Positions 43,801 to 51,967 of a DNA stretch of 64,000 bases are shown one piece after another. This stretch comes from Halolamina salifodinae (GTDB taxonomy: Archaea > Halobacteriota > Halobacteria > Halobacteriales > Haloferacaceae): the NCBI RefSeq assembly GCF_017874235.1, contig NZ_JAGGLC010000004.1, positions 186,001-250,000 on the forward strand. The letters run 5' to 3'. The number at the start of each line of letters is the position of its first letter. The stretch's first letter is position 1. The notes under the pieces were generated by a model, which did no database searches, was not told the origin of the DNA, and saw nothing but the letters and a program-made list of their open reading frames with translations. The translations under genes and the position numbers were made by a program.

Positions 43801-44449
43801 TCCGGAGCTGTTGGGCCGCAGTCCGGAACGTCTCGGCGTCCTCGGCGTCGAACTCAACGGCCGTGTCCTCCCGCACCGCCTCGAACTCCGCGTCGATGCT
43901 CGCGTTGGGGTTCTGCCGCAGCGTCGTCAGCCCCTCGCTGAGCCGCTCACTTGTCGCCGTGAGCGTCTCGTTGCGGCGCTCGATGGCCGCCTGCTCCTCG
44001 GCGACGCTCCGGTTCAGCGTCCGGAGCTCCGCGGCGACCTGCTGGACGTCCTCGCCCTCCTCGGCACTGATCGAGGCGATAGCGATGGCGTTGGCGATAC
44101 TCGCCGTCGGGCGGTCGCCCGCGAGCGTGGGCTCGACCGTCTCGTCGTCGTTGAGCGTCTGTTGGTAGCTGATGATCCCGACGAGGGACCCCCTGTCGAG
44201 CACGTCGCCGCCCTCGTCACGGACGATCACCTGCGCGGTCGTCGTGTCCTCGTCACCCGTGGAGAAGTTCTCCTGGGCGTAGTCGAGCGCGTCGCCCTCC
44301 GCGGAGTCGGTCTGGAACTGATCGAGCGAGGACGTCTGCTCGACCATCGTGGCGCCGCTGCCGAGGACGACGGTCAACACCAGCATCACCGCGATCACCG
44401 CGCGGCTGTGGTCCATCACGCCGTCGACGACCGCATCGACGCCCCTCAT
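40880..44449 (-). CDS. MMPL/RND family transporter with C-terminal extracellular-type domain
   Basis: 1189 residues. Two homologous membrane halves each have an N-terminal helix, a large loop domain and five more helices (for example IFIAVPVLLIGLSIDYAIH and GMITSLTVGLGVAYSIH). A long coiled-coil region (about residues 160-305) sits in the first loop. The last 150 residues, after the final helix, are a charged linker, an Ig-like beta domain and a short helical unit (SAADLRDAYAGFEE), unusual for MMPL proteins. The substrate is unknown. TrmB follows it; a palindromic operator and a leader frame precede it. Confidence 0.87.
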   Translation of the reverse strand: MRGVDAVVDGVMDHSRAVIAVMLVLTVVLGSGATMVEQTSSLDQFQTDSAEGDALDYAQENFSTGDEDTTTAQVIVRDEGGDVLDRGSLVGIISYQQTLNDDETVEPTLAGDRPTASIANAIAIASISAEEGEDVQQVAAELRTLNRSVAEEQAAIERRNETLTATSERLSEGLTTLRQNPNASIDAEFEAVREDTAVEFDAEDAETFRTAAQQLRNASSEEEAQQAYRLGTQGVLEDEYTALQDRVEQLRSDVERLEALSNQLETEQQEYQNASNATLTEQREQLQSLNESELNDAILLVLGEDAGTGGSGGSGDQIGAFGLMPTDYESGSTDAEATMLVVTMEGAGSASQGTAGEDVIDAQLQMQDLGADAEGGEYLIFGAGIISEEITNSMTDSLLIVGPLAIVFVLIALVVAYRDPLDILLGLFGIGAVLAWTFGFMGWTGINFNQIFIAVPVLLIGLSIDYAIHIFMRHREERMQDADAGPRGSMRTALVGVGIALLYVTATTVIGFLSNLTSPVPPIREFGIVSSAGITAALLVFGLLMPAIKVELDELLEGYGFDRRKRAFGTGGGAFSRALSVGAAAARKSPYLVIVLALLISAGGGYGATKVDTSFEQSDFIAEDPADWMNDLPEPFAPGTYTAKANLEYVNDNFVRQDSQAQILIRNDGGGGITQADTLERIDAAERSAADKSDVTQTLSNGEARIETPLTVMTAVAAENESFNESFTAADQNGDGVPDQNLEALYDDLFEVAPDRAAGVIYRADGEYVAMRMVVAVQGDASGEEVTSAMRDVADELEGDGLTATATGSAVLNKIVQDQLLRTVVESLIITLVATFVFLMAAYRITEGSATLGAVTLLPVAFSVTWILGTMWQLGISFNVITGMITSLTVGLGVAYSIHLSERYNQELARTGDIWEAMERAVTGTGGALLGSAATTVGGFGVLVFAILPPLQQFGIITGLTIIYAFLASVLVLPSLLAVWTKYAGPDGVFPAPDADDDDDPDAGDETETDEDATAETPAIASGADGDAEARPRAERTFDRAVVAPGGTVTVTVETANADGRAVIYERAGGGPTVESATPEPVRTTAGESVVSAAFDGENPTLRYTVTVPESAADGDQFSVNGALVVDGNLTDTGGETTIEVVADVFERVTASGSVSAADLRDAYAGFEEREMTEAQLSRINQAWTREEE

Positions 44450-44493
44450 CCGGCCGCTCCCTCCGATGTCGTCGGTGGTGCCTGGAGCTGCAT
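44446..44493 (-). CDS. Possible 15-residue leader peptide upstream of the RND gene
   Basis: The frame starts with ATG at 44493, reads MQLQAPPTTSEGAAG and ends in TGA that overlaps the RND ATG (ATGA). Coupling of this kind could control translation of the transporter. There is no independent support, and short frames like this occur by chance. Confidence 0.25.
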   Translation of the reverse strand: MQLQAPPTTSEGAAG

Positions 44494-44541
44494 CTGTGTG
44501 TACTCTCGTACTAACAGCCGATGGATAACCTTTTCGAACTC

Positions 44542-44559
44542 GTTGAACGCTCGTTCAAC
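44542..44559. promoter_or_regulatory. Palindromic operator candidate between the RND and zinc-ribbon genes
   Basis: GTTGAACG (44542-44549) and CGTTCAAC (44552-44559) are exact complements around two bases. This is the size and style of a TetR-family operator. It lies in the divergent promoter region, 93 bases from the RND ATG and 47 from the zinc-ribbon protein ATG. A half site ACGTTCAG occurs at about 44591. The TetR gene at 45089 is a likely partner. Confidence 0.6.
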
Positions 44560-44605
44560 CCCGCCAGACGGAAGCGCTTTTGCTGACCAGACGTTCAGTA
44601 GCGGT

Positions 44606-45031
44606 ATGTCGCTTGTTCCGGAGCGCTATCGGCCGTATCTGGCCGGGCTGTTGGGGACGCTCGCCACCGGGTTCGGCCATCTCTACCTCCGGCGCTGGCT
44701 GCGCGGCTTCGGCTGGATCGCGCTGGCGTTCGCGGTCACTGTCGCCTTCGTCCCCGAGTCGGCACTCGAGACGATGGCGGCCGGCGGGACGCTCTCCTCG
44801 CAGTCGGAGTTCTACCCGCCCATGTTCGTCCAGTTGGCCGCCGCGCTGGACGCGTTCCTGCTGGCGTATCGGAGCGATTCCGGCGCCCAGTCGGACGTCA
44901 ACGCCCCCACGCCGGCGGCCGCCGACGTCGACGCCGGCACGGTTGCCTGCCCCAACTGCGGGAAGGAGGTCGACGCCGATCTCGGGTTCTGTCACTGGTG
45001 TACGACGGAGTTCGCCACCGACGCGAACTGA
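44606..45031 (+). CDS. Membrane protein with C-terminal zinc ribbon
   Basis: 141 residues. An amphipathic N-terminus is followed by hydrophobic helices (LAGLLGTLATGFGHLY, GFGWIALAFAVTVAFV and MFVQLAAALDAFLLAY), a linker and a zinc ribbon CPNCGKEVDADLGFCHWC near the C-terminus. It resembles small haloarchaeal zinc-ribbon membrane proteins of unknown role. A CTTTTGC element lies about 25 bases before the ATG at 44606. Confidence 0.75.
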   Translation: MSLVPERYRPYLAGLLGTLATGFGHLYLRRWLRGFGWIALAFAVTVAFVPESALETMAAGGTLSSQSEFYPPMFVQLAAALDAFLLAYRSDSGAQSDVNAPTPAAADVDAGTVACPNCGKEVDADLGFCHWCTTEFATDAN

Positions 45032-45072
45032 TCGGGCGGGGTCGTCGGACCGACACGCCTATGGCCGCTTAC

Positions 45073-45082
45073 TGAATATTCA
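45073..45082. promoter_or_regulatory. Autoregulatory palindrome candidate at the TetR gene start
   Basis: TGAATATTCA is a perfect ten-base palindrome seven bases before the TetR ATG, within ACTGAATATTCAATCAGT (ACTGA/TCAGT arms). Binding there would block transcription of a leaderless gene. It shares the TTCAA element with the larger operator candidate at 44542-44559. Confidence 0.5.
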
Positions 45083-45088
45083 ATCAGT

Positions 45089-45708
45089 ATGGGGGAGACA
45101 CCACCGTTCCTCTCGGACCCCGAGACCACCCGGGAGTCGATCATGCACGCGACGTATCTCGCGCTGTGTGAGCACGGCTACGCCGGCCTGACGATCCAGC
45201 GCATCGGCGAGCAGTTCGAGAAGAGCAAGTCGCTGCTGTACCACCACTACGACGACAAGGACGAACTACTGCTGTCGTTTCTGCAGTTCATGCTCGAGGA
45301 ACACCAGTCGTCGGTGCCCGAAACCGTCGACGACGGCGCCGACGAGCGACTCGACGCGATGCTGGACGTACTGCTCCCGCCGACGCTGGACGAGGAGGAG
45401 CAGGGGTTCACCGCCGCGATGGTCGAACTCCGGGCGCAGGCCGCCCACGACCAGCGCTACCGCGAGCAGTACGCCGAACACGCCCACGCGTTCCACGAGC
45501 ACCTCGTCTCGGTCATCGAGGACGGGATCGAGGAGGGGGTGTTCCGAGACGTGGACCCGGACCAGGTCGCACAGTTCCTCGGCACACTGACTAACGGCGC
45601 GATGACCCGGCGAGTCACCGGCGGCGGCGACGAATCAGTGACCGCGACCCGCGCGGAGGTCAACGCGTACATCGACCGCGTGCTGCGGGCCGGAACGGAG
45701 GGCGGCGA

Positions 45709-45712
<4 letters not shown>
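45089..45712 (+). CDS. TetR/AcrR family transcriptional regulator
   Basis: 207 residues. The N-terminal helix-turn-helix is RESIMHATYLALCEHGYAGLT ... EKSKSLLYHHYDDKDELL, the classic TetR form. The C-terminal domain is all-helical and acidic. It is the first gene of a three-gene operon with an ABC ATPase and permease; its TGA overlaps the GTG of the next gene. It probably represses this efflux operon and itself. Confidence 0.9.
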
Positions 45713-46424
<712 letters not shown>

Positions 46425-46428
<4 letters not shown>

Positions 46429-47669
46429 AACTCGGTGAAAGCGTCCGGATGAGCTGGCGCGCGATCACGGGCCACAAGCTCCGGTCGGTGCTGACGGTGC
46501 TGGGCGTCGTCATCGGCGTCGGCTCGGTGATCACGTTCGTCACGCTGGGCGCGAGCCTGCAGGCCGCCATCGTCGGCGACGTGGCCACCTCCAGCCCGGA
46601 GATCGCCGTCACGGTCGGGCCCGAGAGTCAGGGTGGCCCCGGTGGCGGTGGCGGCGGCGAGGCCGTCCCGGTGTTCACTGAACACGACATGGCGCAGCTA
46701 CGGGAAATCGAGCACGTCGAGGCGGTGGTGCCGACCGGACAGGTCGGGATCGCGGCTCTCGGACACGGGAACGACACGGTCCGATGGCCGTCGATGACGG
46801 CGACGACTCGCGACTCCTTCGCGGGCGACTCGTTCCAGTCCGGCGGCCCGTTCGAGGTCGGCGCCAACGAGGCGGTGCTCAATCCCGCCGCGGCGACGAT
46901 GTTCGCCGAGAACGTCTCGGCTGGCGAGGAGATAACCGTCGAGTTCGCCGAGAACGACACGCGGGCGCTCGTCGTCGCGGGCGTGTTGAACGAGTCGAGC
47001 GGCTTCGCGGCCGTCGCGGCCAGCGGGACGCCCGCGGTGTACGTCCCGACGGACCCGTTCTACACCACGACCGCCGAAAGCCCCGCGACCGGCGAGCGCG
47101 AGCGCGCCTACCCACAGCTCACGATCCGGGCGAGTAGCTACGAGCGGGTCGACGACGTGGAGCCGCTGGCGCGTGACTACCTCGAAAACGAGTCCGACGC
47201 CAGCCAACTCAAACCGGACTCCTACGAGATCAGCCTGACCACCAACGACGCGCTGGTCGAGCAGATCCAGGGCATCCTGAGTACGTTCACCAACTTCATC
47301 ACCGGCGTCGCGGTGATCTCGCTGCTCGTCGGCGCCATCGGCATCGCGAACATGATGCTCGTGAGCGTCACCGAGCGCACCCGCGAGATCGGGATCATGA
47401 AGGCCATCGGCGCCACCCGCCGGGACATCGTCCAACTGTTCCTGGTGGAGTCGGTGATACTGGGGGTGATCGGCTCCGTGATCGGGACGCTGGTCGGTCT
47501 CGCGGGCGGCTACGCGGCCGCGACGTTGATCGACCTCCCGGTCGCGTTCGCGCCCGAGTGGTTCGCTATCGCCGTCGCGGTCGGCATCGGTGTCGGCATG
47601 CTCGCCGGGATCTACCCCGCGTGGGACGCTGCCCGAACCGACCCTATCGACGCGCTGCGACACGAGTAG
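46425..47669 (+). CDS. ABC transporter permease (MacB/FtsX-like)
   Basis: 414 residues. An N-terminal helix (VLTVLGVVIGVGSVITFVTLG) is followed by a large extracellular MacB core domain (residues 45-285, with a Gly-rich loop near residue 65), then three helices with the FtsX signature GIMKAIGATRRDIVQLFLVES. The C-terminus DAARTDPIDALRHE is typical. The export substrate is unknown. Confidence 0.92.
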
Positions 47670-47714
47670 TCCCTGCTGATGTCCCTTCCCCCACTGGCGC
47701 TTCCCCCTCCACTT

Positions 47715-47822
47715 CGCCGGTCGCTCGCTGCTTCGGCCCTCCATCCCGCTGACGTTGCCTTCCATCCCTCTCCACCCCGCTGGCGCCCCTCCATCGCCGG
47801 TCGTCCGCGGCTTCGGCCCTCC
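47715..47822. repeat. Imperfect 28-base direct repeat in a pyrimidine-rich 3' region
   Basis: CGCCGGTCG...GCTTCGGCCCTCC occurs at 47715-47742 and 47795-47822 with four differences, 80 bases apart, between the convergent permease and dehalogenase genes. The whole 180-base gap is C/T-rich on the plus strand (TTCCCCC, CCTCCATCCC), so the minus-strand transcript would be purine-rich. Confidence 0.6.
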
Positions 47823-47846
47823 CTCGATTCTCGTTTGCGGACCTGC

Positions 47847-48530
47847 TCAGACGCCCAGTCGGTCCGCCAGATCGTGGATGTCCTCGACCGTGAGGTCCGG
47901 GTCGCCGGCGAAGCCGTCCCACGGCGTTCCCTTCCGGTCGATCCACACCGACTGCATCCCGGCGTGGCGGGCGCCGAGCACGTCGAACCACCCCGCCGAG
48001 ACGTGGGCGATCTCGTCGATGGGCGTCCCCGTCCGGGCGGCAGCGTGGCGGTAGAGTTCGGCGGCCGGCTTGAACGTCCCAATCTCGTCGGCGCTGATCG
48101 TGTCCGCGATCAGGTCGCCGATATCGGCGTGTTCGACCATCGAGGCGAGCATCTCGGGGTTGCCGTTGGAGACGACGTACGTGTCGTAGCCGCCGTCGTG
48201 GAGGCGCTCGATCCCCTCGCGCACGTCGGCGAACACGTCGAGTTCGTGGTAGACCGCGAGGATCTCGTCGCGTTCTTCCGGGGTGATGTCGACGCCGTTC
48301 GCGTCGAGTGCGTACTGGAGGGCGTCGCGGTTCATCTCGTAGAACGGCTGGTAGGCGTCGACCTGGTTGGCGACGAACGTGTACGCCAGCGAGCGTGAGC
48401 GCCAGAGCGCCGAGACGGGTCCGGGCTCGGGCACCCGGTCGGCCAGCGCGGCCTCGGCGGCGTCGACGTCGACCAGCGTGCTGTACGAGTCGAACGTGAC
48501 CGTCGAGACGCGGTCAGGGTCGAACGACAT
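47847..48530 (-). CDS. L-2-haloacid dehalogenase-like HAD hydrolase
   Basis: 227 residues. Motif I is FDSYSTLVD (nucleophile Asp at the first D), motif II is VSNGN, motif III Lys lies in GTFKPA, and motif IV is VSAGWFDVLGARHAG. The cap domain (DRVPEP ... YHELDVFADV) is type I helical. Haloarchaeal members of this group often have phosphatase or dehalogenase activity; which one applies here is unknown. Confidence 0.85.
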   Translation of the reverse strand: MSFDPDRVSTVTFDSYSTLVDVDAAEAALADRVPEPGPVSALWRSRSLAYTFVANQVDAYQPFYEMNRDALQYALDANGVDITPEERDEILAVYHELDVFADVREGIERLHDGGYDTYVVSNGNPEMLASMVEHADIGDLIADTISADEIGTFKPAAELYRHAAARTGTPIDEIAHVSAGWFDVLGARHAGMQSVWIDRKGTPWDGFAGDPDLTVEDIHDLADRLGV

Positions 48531-48620
48531 ACGCCCGGCGATGGGGCCGGGCCGGAGTTAGGGCTGCCGACGGCGACACGGCCACCGCGCGCTCTTGTAC
48601 CGGGCGCCCCAAGGGGAGCC

Positions 48621-48989
48621 ATGCCCCTGTTAACGATCACCACGAGCGCCGACCCGCCGGAGACGCGGTCCTTTCTCGCCGGCGTCGCCGACCGATACGC
48701 CGACGTGATGGACAGCGAGACGCGCTTTCTCACCGTGAACCTCCGGCGGAGCGACCGGGAGGACCTGTGGCTCGGCCGGGCGGATCCGGAGGAGCCCATC
48801 GTCCTGCTCGAAGCCGACATCCGGGAGGGTCGGCCCGCGGACCAGCGACGGACGTTCGCCCTCGCGTTCATGCAGGAAGTTCGCGACGCGTGGGGCGTCC
48901 CGGAGGCGAACATGAAGGTCGTGTTCACCGAACACGAGGGGTCCCACCTGATGGGCTACGACCGTATCGGCGGCGACTGGGAGCCGTGA
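48621..48989 (+). CDS. Tautomerase-fold protein
   Basis: 122 residues beginning MPLLTITTS. The N-terminal Pro after Met removal is the catalytic base of the tautomerase (MIF/4-OT) superfamily. The length and MKVVFTEHEG late strand fit the longer two-unit form. No substrate can be assigned. A GGGGAGCC ribosome-binding-like sequence directly precedes the ATG. Confidence 0.7.
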   Translation: MPLLTITTSADPPETRSFLAGVADRYADVMDSETRFLTVNLRRSDREDLWLGRADPEEPIVLLEADIREGRPADQRRTFALAFMQEVRDAWGVPEANMKVVFTEHEGSHLMGYDRIGGDWEP

Positions 48990-49034
48990 GCCGGCGAAGC
49001 CGGGTTTAAGCACTCGCCCGCCCAACCGGCGCGC

Positions 49035-49457
49035 ATGGTCTCTGATACGCGACTGTACGGTGGCGCCATCGGCGTCGTCTCCGGTGGCTACTCGCTGTGG
49101 AGCGCGTCGATGGCGACAGCGATGGGTCTCGGCGGCTGGCTGATGGCCGTGCTGGGGGTCGTCGTCCTCGTTCACGGCGCGCTACTGCTCACGGAGTTCG
49201 CCGACCGGATCGGCGACGCCAGCGGGCCGCTGATGATCGCCTATTCGGTGCTGATGCTGCTGAATCAGGCGCTCGTCGGGTTCGGAATGATGGACGGCGC
49301 GGGGATGATGGACGGCGCGGCGATGGATCAGCGAATGATGGACGGCAGCACGATGGCCGGCATGGGCTGGGACCCCGGGATGGTCGCGCTCGCGACGCTG
49401 ATGCTCGTCAGCGGCGTCATCATGGCTCGTGACGGCGACTCCGCAGGAGGAATGTGA
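49035..49457 (+). CDS. Met-rich membrane protein, unknown function
   Basis: 140 residues. Four hydrophobic helices (GGAIGVVSGGYSLW, LGGWLMAVLGVVVLVHGALL, PLMIAYSVLMLLNQALVGFG and VALATLMLVSGVIMA). Between the last two is a Met-rich loop, GMMDGAGMMDGAAMDQRMMDG, with ten Met in thirty residues. Met-rich loops of membrane proteins often bind Cu(I). A TTTAAG box lies about 27 bases upstream of the ATG at 49035. No family is recognised. Confidence 0.65.
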   Translation: MVSDTRLYGGAIGVVSGGYSLWSASMATAMGLGGWLMAVLGVVVLVHGALLLTEFADRIGDASGPLMIAYSVLMLLNQALVGFGMMDGAGMMDGAAMDQRMMDGSTMAGMGWDPGMVALATLMLVSGVIMARDGDSAGGM

Positions 49458-49963
49458 GTCGGTCACGGGACCCGAACGCGGTTACTCTCAGGCCAGCCTA
49501 ACGCGGTCAATATCGACCCGGGCCCGGATCGACGAGGTAGCGCAGCAGATTCCCTTCGCGACGGGGTCGTTCCTGAATCGGCCGGGTTCGTTGCTCGAGC
49601 ACCTTCGGTGAGGGGGCTTTTCGTCGAGCGTTTTGCAAGCGAGCAGCACGGTACCCCCGGCGTCCCGCTCGCCGTACGGGCGACTTGCGGGTCGCCCGTG
49701 CGACGTAGCGGGAGCTGCCAAGGTCGAATGTCGCCCGGAACACTAACTGCCAGCCTCATCCCTGGGCTGCGTGCCGTGTCGGCTGGCTAACCCTCGTGCC
49801 GGGCGGCCGGGTACGCCCCGGCGAGCGGTCGCTCTCGCGACGAATGTACCGCGCCCGGGTTCGCCACTCGGTCATCGCTCCCGTCTGGGAGTACTCGGGT
49901 GGGGACTAAAGGCGCGGTGTGGTTCTATCGGGTGCAGCCGGTTAAAAGGAGCGTCGGGGCGGC
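49458..49963. other. Structured intergenic region, possible small RNA on the minus strand
   Basis: About 500 bases without a credible gene. A TATA-like CCTTTTAACCGG lies on the minus strand near 49940-49951. Farther along is a long near-perfect stem: TCCCGCT/AGCGGGA enclosing ACGGGCGAC/GTCGCCCGT (about 49657-49713). Open frames here in several phases have no protein character. I tested for SRP RNA, RNase P RNA and tRNA motifs and saw none. Confidence 0.35.
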
Positions 49964-50068
49964 TCAGTCGTCACCGGCTGTTCGCCTCGGTGACACCCTC
50001 AGTCGTCACCGGCTGTTCGCCTCGGTGACACCCTCAGTCGTCACCGGCTGTTCGCGTCGGCGACACTT
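49964..50068 (-). repeat. 35-base tandem hairpin repeat 3' of nhaC
   Basis: Three units: 49964-49998, 49999-50033 and 50034-50068; the outer two are identical and the one next to the gene has four substitutions. Each begins on the plus strand with TCAGTCGTC (Asp-Asp-stop of nhaC on the minus strand) and contains GTCACCG (49970-49976) facing CGGTGAC (49988-49994), a perfect seven-pair stem. In the gene-proximal copy one base change is compensated by G-U pairing. The stop copies fall in different frames. Confidence 0.92.
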
Positions 50069-51661
50069 TCAGTCGTCGCTCGGCTCCGAACTCTCCTGTG
50101 GCGCGTCGACGAAGGCCGGGTCGATCCCCTTGCGGTTGGCGTCGAACTCGGAGAGGCCGTACACGATACCGACGAGCAGGCCGGCACCAACCACGAGCAG
50201 TGCAATCGGCGAGATCCGGGTGAGCCCCCACACGAGCAGCAACAGGGCGGCGACGATCCCGACCGTGAGTGCGTAGTAGAGCTGTGTACGGACGTGATCG
50301 ATGAGGTCGGCCCCGGTGAACGTCGAGGAGAGCACCGTGGTATCCGAGATGGGGGAGCTGTGGTCACCGAAGATGGCGCCGGAGAAGATGACGCCGACCA
50401 TCGCGGCGATGATGGTGTGGTCGCCGGCGAGGTTCCATGCGACCGGGATGACGATGGGCGTCAGGATCCCCATCGTGCCCCAGGAGGAGCCAGTCGAGAA
50501 GGCGATGAACGCCGCGAGCACCAGTACGAGCGCCGGCAGGACGGCGACCGGGAACGAATCGCCGACGACGCCGGCGACGTACTCGCCGGTCCCGAGCGCG
50601 CCCACGACTTCGCCGATGCCCCACGCGAGCACGAGGATCGAGACCGCAGTGAGCATGAGGCCGAACCCCTCGATGGTCGTGTCGGTCGCCTCGCCCAGCG
50701 AGAGGATACCGTACACCTTCCCGAGGACGAACCCGGTGAGGACCATCGCGAACGAACCATAGATGAGCGCCGACGCGAAGTCGGCCTCGGTCACCATATC
50801 CATGAGGCTCGCGCCGGGCGAGTAGCCGGTCCAGAGCGCGCTTGCAAGCGTGACGACGATGAGGACGGCAATCGGTCCGAAGAAGTTGATCAGCCGGGGG
50901 TTCTTCGTGCTCGGTTCGCCGAGGTCAGCCTGCACGTCCTGCATCGGGCGGGCGCTCTCGCGGCTGACCTGGCCCGTGGTCCGCGAGCGGTGCTCGGCGT
51001 CGAGCATCTCGCCGTAGTCGCGGCCGGAGAACACGATGATGGCGACCATCACGATGGCGAGGATGGAGTACATGTTGAACGGGATGGAGTTGAGGAACAC
51101 CTCGAACGCCGGCGGATGGTCGGCGACGCCGGCCGCCGCGTAGCCGTCGGAGATGAGCGACAGTTGGAACGCCACCCACGAGGAGATGCCCAGCGTCGCC
51201 ACCGGCGCCGCCGTCGAGTCGACGATGTAGGAGAGCTTCTCCCGGGAGATACGCAGGTGGTCGGAGACGTCCTTCATCGCCGAGCCGACGATGGCCGTGT
51301 TGGCGTAGTCGTCGAAAAAGAGGACGACCCCGAGCAGCCACGCGACGGCGCCGGCTTTCCGCTGGGTGTCCAGCTTCGCGATGGCCCAGTCGCGGACGGC
51401 GTACGAGCCGCCGAGGTTCCAGATCATCGCGACGCCCGACCCCAGCAAGAGGGTGAACACGAGGATACGGACGTGGAATTCCCCGGCGACTGCAGCAACG
51501 ATCCAATCGAACGTCTGGACGATCCCCAGGCCGCCGGTGTAGATCACTGCCCCCGACCAGATGCCGAGAAACAGCGACAACACCGCCTTCCGCGTCAGGA
51601 TCGCTAGCCCGATTGCGAGCAGCGGCGGAACGATAGCCAACACACCGAACTCTGAGGCCAT
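50069..51661 (-). CDS. nhaC: NhaC family Na+/H+ antiporter
   Basis: 530 residues, about twelve hydrophobic segments, expected in a Na+/H+ (or malate/lactate) antiporter of the NhaC family. Conserved regions are FDDYANTAIVGSAMKDVSD near helix 4-5 and GAIFGDHSSPISDTTVLSS late in the protein. The C-terminus is acidic, ending in SDD. A TATA box GTTTTATACGC lies about 25 bases upstream of the ATG at 51661. It carries the 35-base tandem repeat at its 3' end. Confidence 0.9.
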   Translation of the reverse strand: MASEFGVLAIVPPLLAIGLAILTRKAVLSLFLGIWSGAVIYTGGLGIVQTFDWIVAAVAGEFHVRILVFTLLLGSGVAMIWNLGGSYAVRDWAIAKLDTQRKAGAVAWLLGVVLFFDDYANTAIVGSAMKDVSDHLRISREKLSYIVDSTAAPVATLGISSWVAFQLSLISDGYAAAGVADHPPAFEVFLNSIPFNMYSILAIVMVAIIVFSGRDYGEMLDAEHRSRTTGQVSRESARPMQDVQADLGEPSTKNPRLINFFGPIAVLIVVTLASALWTGYSPGASLMDMVTEADFASALIYGSFAMVLTGFVLGKVYGILSLGEATDTTIEGFGLMLTAVSILVLAWGIGEVVGALGTGEYVAGVVGDSFPVAVLPALVLVLAAFIAFSTGSSWGTMGILTPIVIPVAWNLAGDHTIIAAMVGVIFSGAIFGDHSSPISDTTVLSSTFTGADLIDHVRTQLYYALTVGIVAALLLLVWGLTRISPIALLVVGAGLLVGIVYGLSEFDANRKGIDPAFVDAPQESSEPSDD

Positions 51662-51684
51662 TTTCCTGCGAGTATACCCCGGGC

Positions 51685-51695
51685 GCGTATAAAAC
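51685..51695 (-). promoter_or_regulatory. TATA box for nhaC
   Basis: GTTTTATACGC on the minus strand, about 25-30 bases before the nhaC ATG at 51661. The remainder of the 306-base nhaC-asd divergent gap shows no gene. Confidence 0.55.
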
Positions 51696-51967
51696 TAGTC
51701 TGCCCTCCGCTGCGACGTGAGTCGTCGATACCGGCTCGGCTGACAGGACTTCCCGAGGAGGAGGCCACGCGTTCCCCCGGGATGTCCGTAGCGTCGACGG
51801 CCGCCCGCAGGAGGGGCAAGTGACGATCCCTCGGCAGCGACCCCTGCCGGCCGACGATCCGTGTCCGTTCGCCGCGGGTCGGTCGAAAACCTTCGATAGA
51901 CGGCCGCTACGGTGCCCATGCGACCGCTACCCGAACGCACTTAGGGGCGCCTCTCCCAGAGCAGATA

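Noticed and set aside
49458-49963. SRP RNA, RNase P RNA or tRNA
   Set aside because: I did not find the conserved Alu-domain or helix 8 motifs, the GAGGAAAG and ACAGAA blocks of RNase P RNA, or a tRNA cloverleaf.
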